64,000 nt of DNA. Source: Rhizaria sp. SCN 62-66 (Eukaryota > Rhizaria, unplaced). Below, piece after piece: positions 22,201-31,941 of the stretch (position 1 is the stretch's first letter; every line of letters starts with the position of its first letter). A program made the translations under genes and the position numbers. The stretch lies in assembly GCA_001724265.1 (NCBI GenBank), contig MEDY01000091.1:1-64000 (forward strand). Reading direction: 5' to 3'. A model generated the notes under the pieces. That model did no database searches, was not told the origin of the DNA, and saw only the letters and a list, made by a program, of their open reading frames with translations.

Positions 22201-24048
22201 AACAAGGTGCGCGACGAGATTGCCTCTGCGCGCTACGAGCTGTCGTGCTGCCGCAAGGTTTACTCGGTCTACGGTAACGAGCCCTCGCTGCACACGCTGG
22301 CCGAGATGGCGCACCTGTCCGAAATCACGACCAGCGCCGCCAAGACGCTCAACAGCGCCGCCGCGGGCGCCGCGGCCGGGCTGGGCCAGCTCAAGGAGGC
22401 CGCGGCCGAGACGGCCTCGCAGTCGTACCTCCACGCGTCGGCCAGCATCAAGTCGCGCGGCGGCCTGACGTCCTTGCTCATGGTCGCGCTGCCCTATGTC
22501 GCGGTGCTCGTGCTCCTCGTCCTCGTCGTCTTCGTCGCCAAGCTTGTCCTCGGCCGCAACAAGGCCAAGGCCGCCAAGGCTGGCGCTGTCGGCAGCGCCA
22601 GCGGCAGCACCCGCAGTCGCGGGTACGGCGCCGGCATGCACACCGGTGGCGAAGGCGGCGACCAGCCCGAGAACAGCATGGGCGGCATGGGCGGCATGGG
22701 CGGCGGCAACGGCGGCGGTTACGGCGGCTTCAGCGGCGACGGCGTCGGCACAGGCCCCAGTCCCAGCCCCAGCCCCACCAACGGCGGCTCCTTTGCCTCC
22801 GCCGTCTCCACCCGCAGCCACGCTGGCAGCCACGGCAGCGCCAGCCACGGCGGCGCCGGCGGCTTCGGCGGCAGCGACTCCGCGTTCCCCCAGTTCCCCG
22901 ACAGCTCCAACACCTTCGGCAGCGGCGCCGGCAGCGCGGCGTCCGGCGGCAGCGTCGGCGGCGCGGGCGCGGGCGCGGGCACGGAGGACGAGAGCGCCGC
23001 CCTGCTGCGGAACCCCGCGCTCGCGCTCGCCACCCCGCCCTCGGCTTCGGCCTACGGCAGCCCCGCCGGCGCCGGCGCGCCAGTGGTGGGCGTTAGCACC
23101 CGCAACTTCCCCTCGCTCTCGGTCACATCGCGCCCGTCCCCGGCCCTCTCCGTCTCCTCGCTGCCCCCCGGCGGCCCCGGCGCCCCCGGCCTCAGCGCCC
23201 CCGGCGTGGGGGCCCCGCAGCCGCCGCTGAGCACCATGAACGCGACGTACCTCCCGGCCGCGTCGGGCTTTGGCAGCCTTAGCGCCAGCAGCAGTGCTGG
23301 CAGCCCCGGCTTCCCCGCCGCGCCCGCCAACTCGTTCGCGTCCTTCACCGCGAGCTCCGGCGCCGTGAACACCGTCGCCGCCCCCACCGCCGCCCCCGCG
23401 GCTGCACCGGCTGCTGCTGCTGCGGGCGCGGTGCCGCTGTACCAGTCGCCGTACCTGCAGCGGCCCGTGGTGACGCCCCACACGAGCGCCGCGAGTGCCG
23501 CGAGCGCCGCCGGAACCCCTGGCGCCCACAGTCACTCGCTCGCGCCCGCAGCGCCGGCGCCTGCGGCGCTGGCTCAGCCGCGGTTCGCGGCGCCCCCCGC
23601 GTTCCCCGCCATGCCCGCGCCCTTCGCGGCCGGCTCGCCCTATAGCGCCAGCGGCGTGAGCGGCGCCAGCTCCCACTTCAGCGCCGGCAGCTTCGGCAGC
23701 AGCGGCAGCAGCGGCCTCAGCGGCGGTGCGGGTGCGAGTCCCAGCGCCGCCCCCGCCGGGCCCGGGCTGGGCTCGTTTGCGCCGGCGCCGGCCCCCGCGT
23801 TCCCTGTCCCCGGCGCCTTCCCGGGCGCCTTCCCGGGATCCAGCACAGGCGGCTTCGCTGCCGGCCTGAGCAGCCCGCCGCGCCCCGCCGCGCTCGGCGC
23901 GATGCCCGGGCTGCCGTCTTTCGCGCCGCTGCCGCCCATGCCCGCGTTCCCGTCCGCGCCCGGCGCGGCGCCTGCGCTGGCCGGCTTCAGCCCCAGCTTC
24001 GGTGCGGGCGCTGCAGGCGCGGCTCCCGGCGTCAAGAAGAACGATTGA
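19291..24048 (+). CDS. Large type I membrane protein, plant/protist family of unknown function (DUF7906-like)
   Basis: Single-exon frame of 1,585 aa starting at ATG 19291. A hydrophobic signal sequence (about residues 45-64, YFAFLLLSLVCVILSVGVA) is followed by a long luminal region of about 1,000 residues and one transmembrane helix near residues 1062-1087 (PYVAVLVLLVLVVFVAKLVL). The last 500 residues are a Gly/Ser/Pro/Ala-rich, probably disordered cytosolic tail. In the luminal part, RPSCLQNGKPL and YRYRYNGGAPTKQWVGYGRH followed by FMDLTALPGTYG resemble a plant secretory-pathway family (such as Arabidopsis At5g58100/At3g28720, from memory) with no established biochemical function. The tail appears lineage-specific. 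The start sits just after an acceptor-like ACAG. The family call is moderate; the topology is well supported. Confidence 0.65.
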   Translation: MTRPQRSASPLSRPHLRPHAPGSHLSILAPGVAHTQSSLSATRFKYFAFLLLSLVCVILSVGVAPAAAHDMGEVSKKGFLFHDDDTPFSLPMDIYVSLIGMNNNGARRVTADAGSIAQSLFNSLPAGRPSCLQNGKPLHAQYLMNYHVFHSRLDAVDAVERLIAEHMVIAVDDNGRTVTAPVFIPAKTPEGYADAMYLDDDEDEQEATTAKGHGAKPSKRPGQHVSVPVFDVELTEIESALDGIVIQSLETEMISLGIDVTTHRPFHESGVIILNPEKERMRKHMRPEQRAHLTNALDGNRQTLPFVYRYRYNGGAPTKQWVGYGRHVFMDLTALPGTYGASSSGEGTVSKETIPALETALDHKVASTLTSPDELMELYDEAENRVGGPAILPSTRFLSRLVSVTINAVRKVFVADTRFSKIEYAERIIVPIIVLRNHEQFASFSTDAPLAGEKAGQFEDAKIDLNTLRFELNQMLLPSQELVLTTMTHSIHEHQHVSSSVFDALMEDTVHTPAAAGANAVSQGYVAKTVHYLDSEVLISQLVSSSSSDALLTAMATQQREARTKAEADARAYRAAHSRHDLPPGSNPDELNDTMSDEEKEAIMNAEHDADAAAIDRTLSEARKGVRNSASSSSVQARSNKGSGAGTVKDRRKAWEKQADETLKSWRQRAYADELRNTGGAVHGVKRPSRQRILPVFVYSLLGLPEGVLLDRTHVATPSARGSLVVALQTLASEIPLPYFSDDGVVTVSPRNPTRGILAALVSALGGIVPPYVEYIPQKRKLSFDYTWAIGQHAFGPFSTTTSMSQTFQDAVLRNSVLTRLSGTVKLVKSAVHELARFHRHFIADPLSQEFLRQKVTDLALFGSNSEISEADTLAVTPDLGDAARDASLGADAWFASLKQYRHYARAASQSLAASVSLSPFAEAVLVSLVSDLEKLDVALLAVIPLLAAYKWDVASEQSAVLVASALSFKNKVRDEIASARYELSCCRKVYSVYGNEPSLHTLAEMAHLSEITTSAAKTLNSAAAGAAAGLGQLKEAAAETASQSYLHASASIKSRGGLTSLLMVALPYVAVLVLLVLVVFVAKLVLGRNKAKAAKAGAVGSASGSTRSRGYGAGMHTGGEGGDQPENSMGGMGGMGGGNGGGYGGFSGDGVGTGPSPSPSPTNGGSFASAVSTRSHAGSHGSASHGGAGGFGGSDSAFPQFPDSSNTFGSGAGSAASGGSVGGAGAGAGTEDESAALLRNPALALATPPSASAYGSPAGAGAPVVGVSTRNFPSLSVTSRPSPALSVSSLPPGGPGAPGLSAPGVGAPQPPLSTMNATYLPAASGFGSLSASSSAGSPGFPAAPANSFASFTASSGAVNTVAAPTAAPAAAPAAAAAGAVPLYQSPYLQRPVVTPHTSAASAASAAGTPGAHSHSLAPAAPAPAALAQPRFAAPPAFPAMPAPFAAGSPYSASGVSGASSHFSAGSFGSSGSSGLSGGAGASPSAAPAGPGLGSFAPAPAPAFPVPGAFPGAFPGSSTGGFAAGLSSPPRPAALGAMPGLPSFAPLPPMPAFPSAPGAAPALAGFSPSFGAGAAGAAPGVKKND

Positions 24049-24639
24049 GTGAAAGGAATGGGCGAAGAGAAACCCGGTGACAACGACGCGGAATGTGTAA
24101 ATATGTAAGCTTATATCTAATTGTATGCGTTTAGTTGGAGTAAAGGCCAGGGCCTCTGTCTCTCTGCAACATTTCAAGTGCGACATGGTTGCACTTAATC
24201 TCCTCTTTGCAAGAGATATGTTACGATAGTTAATATAATACGAATAATACAACTTTAAAAATCATTATACATCTGCTTTCTATCATATACTTTGGAATCA
24301 TATCTATAGGCAGTTGTATGAAGGCGACATCGCAGCATGTATCTACGTAAACTGTGCTTATGCTGCAGCTTGGTGGTGGCTTGCGGGGGGTTGGTTGGAA
24401 AGGGTCGAGCTGTGCTGCTTTGAGCAGACATTCAAGAGCTTCAATGAAACCGTCTCTTTGTACATCTTGATGGCTGTCGTAACTACGTTGCAGTATTGAC
24501 TCTAATATTAAAACTGTATCTCACCTAACCGTATTCCTCCCCTCCAATTTCCCTCGTGCAGGTGACCACCCTGATGGTAAGGCAGCCTCCTGGTCTGCCC
24601 CATCATTCTCGTGACCTACGGGCCTCATCGGGCGTCTGC
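24049..24639. other. Tandem intergenic region
   Basis: AT-rich directly after 24048 (TAATATAATACGAATAATAC near 24230). The right part turns pyrimidine-rich and ends at 24561 with CCTCCAATTTCCCTCGTGCAG, a strong 3' splice-site-like sequence upstream of the next start. No separate gene is supported. Confidence 0.45.
24540..24561 (+). promoter_or_regulatory. Acceptor-like polypyrimidine-AG upstream of the saposin-like gene
   Basis: A pyrimidine tract ending in GTGCAG with AG at 24560-24561, 12 nt before ATG 24574. It fits the 3' end of a 5'UTR intron or a trans-splice acceptor. Confidence 0.4.
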
Positions 24640-25623
24640 ATGGCAGCTGCAACTAAAAATCAGCGCTCTGTCACAACTATTGGACTGCTCCGTAGTCTCA
24701 GCAGTCGTTTCAATGTTGTCTCTCTTGCGCTCTGTCTTCTTTTCTTCCTCGCCTTTCTCTCCCCTGCTCTGGCCACCGCCACTGACAGCGACAAGCCTAA
24801 GGCCAAGGGCAAGGGCAAGGGCGCAAGTGTCAACAAGGGCGTCATGTTTCCCGGTGGCACTCCTCTATCCCCCACCGAAATCCTGTCCTCGCACACCGCA
24901 GCCCGGTCCAAGTACGTGCTTAAGGCGACTGCGCCGCTGACTGCCAGCCAGGCCGGCCCCAGCTCCAACGCGGGCTCCGGCGCCAGCGCGGCGACGACGC
25001 CCGCGCCCGCGGCGACGGATCCGGCGCACGAGCGGTTTCGCGCGCGCGAGGACCTGGTTGCGGCCGAATACTACGCCAGCACGACGGTCAAGTCGTGGGG
25101 CAAGAGCAACAGCCCGCTGTGGGACGGACACAGCTACACGCTGGTGGAGAACGACGTGCCCGAAACGGACAAGGTCCCACTCGCTGCGCGGTACTCGCCC
25201 GAGACCGACTGCCGCGTGTGCACGATGTGGATCCACGCAGCTGTGGCGTGGCTGCCCGCGGAGGACGAGTTCACGCCCGCCGAGGTGCAGTCGACGCTGC
25301 GCCATGCTTGCAACGACACCTGGATCATCCACGACACGGACCTGACGCTGGAGCGAACTAAGGTCGACGACGCACCCGGGGTGGCCGCGGAGCGCAGCTG
25401 GGGTCACAAACCGCGCTGCGAGCGCATGTTTCGCGAGGACCGCGGGCAGGAGGCGCTGCACACGATCTGGACGATGTGGGACCACCTCCAGCCCGTCGGT
25501 GGACTGCCGAACGCCGTCTGCTGCCGGCTAAACTACTGCCCCTGCCCCGCGATCGAGGACAGCAAGAAGGACAAGTTCTGGACGGGTGTGCCGTCGCTAG
25601 TATCGCCGATGTACATTAGGTGA
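24640..25623 (+). CDS. Secreted saposin-B-like domain protein
   Basis: ATG 24640 gives 327 aa; an upstream in-frame ATG at 24574 is possible, but the start at 24640 gives a clean signal peptide (basic start, hydrophobic FNVVSLALCLLFFLAFLSPALA). After a Lys/Gly-rich and Ala-rich linker, the C-terminal part has the saposin-B spacing: C191-x2-C194, C224, then C260, C294/C295 and C300 (RVCTMWIHAAVAW, then AVCCRLNYC). Saposin-like domains form disulphide-linked helical bundles that bind lipids or membranes. It sits right after another secretory-pathway gene. The stop TGA is part of ATTAG|GTGAGT, a near-perfect donor, so a further exon cannot be excluded. The domain call rests on cysteine spacing only. 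Confidence 0.6.
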   Translation: MAAATKNQRSVTTIGLLRSLSSRFNVVSLALCLLFFLAFLSPALATATDSDKPKAKGKGKGASVNKGVMFPGGTPLSPTEILSSHTAARSKYVLKATAPLTASQAGPSSNAGSGASAATTPAPAATDPAHERFRAREDLVAAEYYASTTVKSWGKSNSPLWDGHSYTLVENDVPETDKVPLAARYSPETDCRVCTMWIHAAVAWLPAEDEFTPAEVQSTLRHACNDTWIIHDTDLTLERTKVDDAPGVAAERSWGHKPRCERMFREDRGQEALHTIWTMWDHLQPVGGLPNAVCCRLNYCPCPAIEDSKKDKFWTGVPSLVSPMYIR

Positions 25624-25797
25624 GTGTGGGTGAGCTGATTAGTTCAGAGACGTGCTTTTATGCAATCTCGGGCCAGAGTCACGCAAGTCGACTTTGCGGA
25701 TCTATATAAATACACAACGCATGAAGATAATATTGAACTTGGTAGATCGAAATTCTCGTGTATTATCTTATGTGTGGAAAATTGTATATGTAGTTGT

Positions 25798-26696
25798 TTA
25801 CTCTGTCTTCTTCTTGGCCTGCGCGGCCTCGACCTCCTCCTTGGAGGCAACGCCGGAGTACTTGAAGCGGAAGAGCGGGAGCACAACCATAAGCAGCTGC
25901 AGCACAAGCTGGATCTTGAGCGCCGTCAGCATCGATGACGCCGCAAGGTAGAACGACGACGAGATATCGGCCGGGATCACGCCCACCGCGGCGGCCGTCA
26001 CCTCGGATGCAGTAGTTGCGGCGGCGGCAGCGGTGGCGGCCAGGACGAGAGCGGATTCGGCCGCGGCGGCAGCAGCCTTGATCGCAGCCTCGGCAGGCGC
26101 AATGAGCGCAATGGCCGAGTAGAGGATGCCGGCAAGCACGAAAAAATTTAGCACGTCGACCACGTTGCGGCCAACTGCGGAAGCGCGACGACGCAGCAAA
26201 AATTGGGATTTGGCAAAGGCGAAGTGAGAAAAGAGTATACCATGAGTGGATATCAGGTTTTTTAAAAGAACTCAGTCGATATAATGTTAATATAAATAAA
26301 CTACACTTCACATTGATACTGCATATGTCTTTGAGATTATTTATGTTGTTATATCTTCAGTAGAGGCGTACCGGGCGCCTTACGCGTGAAGGTAGTGAAG
26401 AAGCCGACGGAGAGCTGAATGGCGGCCAGAGGGAACATGAGCGTGATAAACATCATCGTGTAACCAACAATTGGGGCGTTAGCCTTCCACTTGTAGTAGT
26501 TGATGAGGAAAGAAAGCACGTTGGCGTCGCTGGTGAGCACGTAGGTGAGGACGCTGATCTCGACGACGAGGCCCCAGAGCATGATCATGCCCAGAATGGT
26601 ACCAGTGAACACCTCGGACGCCGCAATCAAGGGCTTCGCAAGGGTAGCAGCCGTGCTGGCTTCAGTGGAAACGGTGACAGCAGCGGATTTGGCCAT
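25798..26696 (-). CDS. Small four-helix integral membrane protein, 2 exons
   Basis: CDS is complement(join(25798..26174, 26372..26696)), 233 aa from ATG 26696, or 242 aa from the in-frame ATG at 26723. The intron 26175-26371 (197 bp, GTACGC...CGCAG) is phase 1 and rebuilds a Val codon (KAP-V-GRNVV). Four hydrophobic segments are visible: GTILGMIMLWGLVVEISVL, IVGYTMMFITLMFPLAAIQL, VLNFFVLAGILYSAIALI and ALKIQLVLQLLMVVLPLF. A long Ala/Thr-rich loop separates the last two, and the C-terminus is Lys-rich (AQAKKKTE). I do not recognise a family. It is convergent with the saposin-like gene (174-bp spacer) and divergent from the deformylase. Its start region carries a 27-bp tandem duplication. Confidence 0.65.
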
Positions 26697-26744
26697 CGGC
26701 CTGAAGCCGTGACGAGTGGCCATCGGTCTGAAGCCGTGACGAGA
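26691..26744 (-). repeat. 27-bp tandem duplication spanning acceptor-like site and start codon
   Basis: Two 27-bp units (26691-26717 and 26718-26744) differ at two positions. On the coding strand each carries CACGGCTTCAG, then four bases, then ATGGCC, so both candidate starts (26723 and 26696) have the same sequence just upstream and are in frame. Confidence 0.9.
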
Positions 26745-27259
26745 GCAAAGTTGAGAAGCAGTAACGGAGTGAGTGGCAGAGGTGAGATTTATGTGATACG
26801 TAGAGATGACTGGATGCATATTTACGCATTCGCGTTTGAATATCATATTAACTCCATCTTGAACTCTCGATATTACAAGCTTTCATTGATGTTGACGATG
26901 AGTGGTATGCACGCTGAGTGGGCGCGACAAGTTGACTTGTGAAGCCTTGTCCCACGGTCAGCAGCTTACAGACCGAAGCTGGACACCGAAGCTTCTCGAA
27001 ATGTCTCTCATGACATCTACTGTGATCGTAAACAGCTGTAAAAACGCAACATCGAGTGCTAGCACCGCTTATAGATTACACTCACAATTCAACACTTCTA
27101 TTTTCTCGTTTTTATCCTTGCTTTCCCGCCAAAGTCCGGACCCTCGGCAGAGAGCTCTAACATTAGCCCTTCCGAGTCGTCACACTCGCCCCAGCTCAAC
27201 CACACCACACACACTCTCCACTCTAGTTGTGCAGCGACGCTTGTCTCGGTTTTTATAGC
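26745..27259. other. Divergent intergenic region, likely bidirectional promoter
   Basis: Separates the membrane protein (minus) from the peptide deformylase (plus). It becomes pyrimidine-rich from about 27080 and ends GTCTCGGTTTTTATAG-C-ATG, an acceptor-like AG at 27257-27258. No gene was found. Confidence 0.4.
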
Positions 27260-30200
27260 ATGAGTTACCCGTTCCAGCGGGTTGCTGACACGATGTCGCG
27301 CCGCAAGCAGCTCATTGCCCGCGTCCGCGAAGCCGCCGACCGCACGCTCCTGCACGCTAAGTCGGGCGCTGCGGGCGCTGCCGCCGGCAACGCTGGCGCT
27401 GCTGGCCGCGCGGGCGCCGACGACGACCACCACGGCGACGTGTCGTTGATCCGGCCCGTGTCGCCGGCCGACTTCGTGTCCCCGCGCCTCCACAGCGAGA
27501 TCCTGCAACTGGCGCACATCTGCAGCAAGAACTTCGCACTGGGCGCCGCGGCGCCGCAGATGGGCGTGGCGAAGCGCTTTATCGTCATCAACAGCGGCGT
27601 CTTTGGGCCCGCGTCGCCGCTGACGAACCTGCCGTACGCGCACCTGACGACTGCGATGAACAACGCGGCCACGCCCGTCGCGCAGCTCGTGGACCGCTAC
27701 CAGCCACCCTCGGCCTACCCCGTGCCGCCGCGCGCGCTGCTCGCCGCCGCCAAAGCCGCCCGCGCCGGCACCATCGCCACAGCAACAGTGTTTGCGGCGG
27801 CCAGTGCGAATGCGAGTGTCACCGTGCCTGGAGGGCCGTCGTTCGTGGAGTACTACGCTGCATACAACCCCGAGCTGACGTCGCCGGCGCAGCGCGAGGC
27901 GGCCCGCTACGAGTACCTGCTGACGGACACGGTGCTGAACGAGTACACGGTGCTGCTGAACCCGCGCATCACCCGTGTGACGGGCGAGACGGTGACCGAC
28001 ATCGAGGGCTGCCTCTCGGTGCCGTTGTGGACCCGTGCGTGCCCGCGGCCCATCGCCGTGGACCTCGAGTACGACACGTTCGCCTTTTCGCCCGACGTGC
28101 CGGGCCACGAGGACCTGCTCGCCGAGGCCGTCACCGTCGAGGCCATGCTGCACCAGGCCTTCCCCGACGCCGCGGCCACGCCCGCGGCCGCGGCCGCGCT
28201 CAAGGCCGCTGTGACCGAGCTCTACACCGCCGACACAGACGGCGGCGCAGTCTGCGACGAGGCCGCTGCTAAGACGGCCAAGACCGCCAAGGGCGGCGCC
28301 GGCAAGCGCGCCGACGACGACGCGCTGCTGCTGCCGGCCGCGGTCACCTCGCTGCTCGACAAGGCCGTGGTCGGCCCCGTGGCAACTTCCAACGCGCCCG
28401 AGCCGCCCGCGGAGCCGGCGAGCTTCGACCCGCCGCAGCCGTCGCCGTTCGCGCCCGCGCCCGCGCTGCCGCACTCGCCGGCATTTCCGCCGCACGCGTC
28501 CTCGCTGGCCGTCGACGCGCGGCGGCTCTCGGCGCCCTACCGCGCGCCGCTGGACCCCCGCTGGATGAAGCAGCAGCTGCCCACGGTCGTGCTGCAGGGC
28601 GGCTTCCTCGCCGCCACCGCCGCCGACGGCGCGCGCTTCATGCCGCCCAAGCCCAAGCAGCAGCAGCAGAAGCAGCAGCAGGACGATGGCGACGGCGTGG
28701 ACAGCGACGAGGTGCTGCTGCCCCTGCGCGGCCAGCAGCGGCCGCTGCACGCGTGGCTGCGCCTGCGCTCGCCCACGCTCGCGCCCCAACTTGTCTGGTA
28801 CAGCGGCGGCGCGGCGGCGGGCGCGGCCGCAGGCACCGTGGCGGCGTCGGAGCTGGCGCCGTTGTGGGGCCAGGCAACGGCGCTGGTGCCCTTCCAGCGC
28901 GGTGCGCGCGGCGAGCTCTTCGCGCAGGGCTCGCTCGCCAAGGGCCTCGGCCTCACGCCTGCCGGAGCAGCGGCCGACCCTGCTGTCGCCGCTGCTGCTG
29001 CTGCTGCCGCCGCGAGTGCCAGTGCAGAGAGCAAGACTGCCGCGGCGCCGGCCAAGAGCAAGGGCAAGGCGGGCGGCGCGCTGCCGCAGTTCATTCCGCG
29101 GCCGACGCCGACCACGCACACCAAGGCGGCTATGGCGGCGCAGGCTACCGCGGCGGGCGGCAAGAAGGGCAAGGCCAAGCCGCTCGCGTCCGGGTACGCC
29201 GCACTGCTGTCTACTTAAACTGAATATATCGAAATGAATATGTCTTTGCAAGAATATACTTGCTTTGTTTACGCATTGCTTCCGTTACGTACTTCTTAAA
29301 CATGTGGCAACTCTCCCACTCACCTTCATCCTCTTGTTTTTTTGCTTGTTTCCCTCTCCCTCAGCGGCCTGACGGCGATCGTATCTAAGTGGGAGGACAA
29401 GGTGCTGCAGCACGCCGAGGCGGCCCCCGGCGACCGCACGGCGTCGCAGCTCTCGGGTGTGATCAACCAGACGCGCTTCGAGCGCTACATGGCGCGCCAG
29501 GTCGCAGAGCAACAAAAGCTCCTCGAGGAGGAAAGCGCGCGCCAGCAGACTGCCAACAACGCCAACAGCACCGCCAGCTCTGGCAGCGCTGACAGCGGCA
29601 GCGAGGCTAAGAGCGCCGCCGACGACGACGACGCCGCCGTGCTTGAAGTGGACACGGAGAAGGCGATCCCTGTGAGCGCGTTGTCGCCCTACGCCATGGG
29701 CGTGCGGTCCGCCATCGATATGATCACCGGCGACATCGCGACGCTGCCGCTGGCGCAGACGGCCTACGTGCCCTCGCCGCCGCTGCCGCAGGGCATGCGC
29801 GTCGTGCGCCGCAAGGTGACTTTCCGCGACCTGGCGGCGCGGCTGGTGTTGCACGAGATGGAGCACCTGGACGGGAAGCTCTTCATCGACCTCGCCGCCG
29901 CCGCCGTCGCCAGCCCGGCCACTGCCGCCGGTGAGGCCGCCGCGCAGTCTTCCTGGGCCACGACCAGTGCGGCCGCGGCTGTGGCGAGCAAGGCGAGTCA
30001 GGGCGTCAAGGTGGAGATCAGCGACGCGCAGGCCGAGGACATGCTCGCCGGCGCCCTCGCGTACCACGGCAACACCGCAGGCATGAGTTCCGCCAGTACT
30101 GACTCGAGCGCGGCCGCTGCGCCCACTGCTTCTGCTGCTGTTGAGGGCAACAAGGCGGCGCCCGGCGAGGAGGAGATGGTTCTGTCGTACCCGATCTCGA

Positions 30201-30418
30201 CTACGGGCGTGTACATGCCGGCGGCGACGCAGGACGCGCTGCGGTCGATGCGCGTCGATATCATGACTGACCTCTTCCACCGCGGCGTCGCGCTCGGTCC
30301 CGGCCACGGCGGCGACGACACCGACGAGGTCGGTGCAGCGCTGCCGCCGGAGCTCACGCGCGCCGTCAAGAAGCAGCAGGCCGTTGACGAGGCACGCGCG
30401 CGCAGCGGGCTTGCGTAA
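27260..30418 (+). CDS. Peptide deformylase with huge insertions, 2 exons
   Basis: CDS is join(27260..29193, 29365..30418), about 995 aa; the 171-bp intron (GTACGC...CCTCAG) is phase 2 and rebuilds a Gly codon. Peptide deformylase is a metalloenzyme that removes the formyl group from initiator Met of organelle-made proteins. All three signatures are present: motif I GAAAPQ (95-100), motif II EGCLS (249-253, metal-binding Cys) and motif III HEMEHLDG (from residue 808, two metal His plus catalytic Glu; Glu where Asp is common). Motifs II and III are about 40 residues apart in bacterial enzymes but about 560 apart here, separated by Ala/Pro/Lys/Gln-rich sequence containing the intron. The basic N-terminus (SRRKQLIARVREAADRTLL) could be a mitochondrial targeting signal. 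Motif III is in the second exon, so a correct splice is required for activity. Confidence 0.85.
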
Positions 30419-30839
30419 GCCGCGTGCGACGCGGAGTGCGACACAAAGCAAGATAAGAGGAGGGGGTATTTAAGTTAAGGATAATGATAGAATGACGACG
30501 TGATGAAGAACCACCACGATAATATAATACATATCACAAATTGGAGAAAATCATATCGAAGAACTGCAAGCATAGCTCTTTGTATTCCTGCGATTTGTCA
30601 TGATTTAGTATTTGTGGTATCCGTTGCGGCCACAGTTGTTGCAGGTGCGGTCGACGTGTGAAGTGAAAGACAAAGCTAGTTCAAGGCACTAAGATCGTGC
30701 AATAGTGATATTGACTAAATTTGTATAATAATATGTACTTTTATATCGATTTTCTTTTTAATGGGGTGAAAGTTACTCATATAGACCTTCCCTGGCTTGA
30801 AACTCTTTCTTGCGTTTGCGGTGTGTCGCAGGATCCGAA
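30419..30839. other. Tandem intergenic region
   Basis: AT-rich spacer between two plus-strand genes. It ends in GCGTTTGCGGTGTGTCGCAG (AG at 30830-30831), acceptor-like, 8 nt before ATG 30840. No independent gene is supported. Confidence 0.4.
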
Positions 30840-31908
30840 ATGGACGACGACGACGACCTGTTTCGATGGTTCAAGAAAGACATTCAGAAGCTGCCCGACA
30901 CCCCCCCGCCGGAACCTAACACGGAGTCTTTCTCACTCACCCCTGACTCAAACCAGTCAGGTACGGACGCAACCAACGCTGGAGATACTGATGGCTCTGG
31001 AACCGGGGCTGCCAACGCGGACGAGGACGACGACCCCGAGAAGGAGGACCCGATGCTCGCGGCCGCGATGGCCCAGTTCAACACGGGCCCCGACATGCGT
31101 CTGCGCTGGGCCGCGGCGCGCGAGCAGGAGCTGCGCGAGAAGGCCGCGCAGGAGACGGCCTCCGCGGCCTCGCAGCGGGAGGCGATGCAGGCGGTGCTGG
31201 AGCAGTTCTACAGCGAGGAGGCGGGCCGCCACGCCGCCGCGGCCGAGCAACACCGCGCGGCGGCCCGGGCGGCGGCCGCGGCCGAGGCGGGCAGCGGGCG
31301 GTGGGCGCGACGCGGCGGCGCGGTTGCAGACCGCAGCTCGTGGACGGGCGCGATGCAGTCGTGGATGCAGACGGCGGCGCTGATCCCCGACCGCGTCAAG
31401 AAGGAGCGCGGCGCCGCAGCGCTGCAGCAGCACATGCAGCTGCACACTCTGCTGATCAAGGACGAGATGACGAGCGAGCCGCTGCAGGGCCACCAGCTGC
31501 AGAGCGGCGGCACCGGGCTCGACTACAGCCGCTTTGAGGCGCAGCGCAAGGGGCAGCAGAAGGGGCAACAGAAGGGGCGGCAGCACGCGAAGGAGAAGGC
31601 GACGCAGTCCAAGGTGGCAAAAGGGCAGCCTGGCAAGTCATCGCAGGCGAAAGCGCAGCAGGCGCAGCCCACGGGACAGCCTCAGGCACAGTCTCAGTCT
31701 CAGTCGCGGACTCAGCCGCCTCCGCAGAAGCAAGTCCACCCGCAGTCGCAGAAGCTAGAGCCGGCTGATGTGAGCGCGAGTGTGGTTGTGGGCGCACGTG
31801 CCGGCGCTGCTGGCAGTGCTGAGGTCGACAACGACGCGCCCAAGAACGGCACTGAGACTGACCATAGTACTCAGTCAGAGAGTCTGGCTGCGACGGCGAT
31901 TGTGGCTG

Positions 31909-31941
<33 letters not shown>

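Noticed and set aside
21499-24252. Open minus-strand frame of 917 codons opposite the membrane protein
   Set aside because: Arg/Gly/Ala-rich shadow with no recognisable domain; the plus frame has a signal sequence and transmembrane helix.
25624-25797. A further exon of the saposin-like gene inside this spacer
   Set aside because: The only nearby acceptor-like AG would leave an intron of about 22 bp and an AT-rich exon without matching features.
27098-29251. Open minus-strand frame of 717 codons opposite the deformylase gene
   Set aside because: Arg/Gly/Val-rich shadow of the real gene; no motif, and deformylase motifs are on the other strand.
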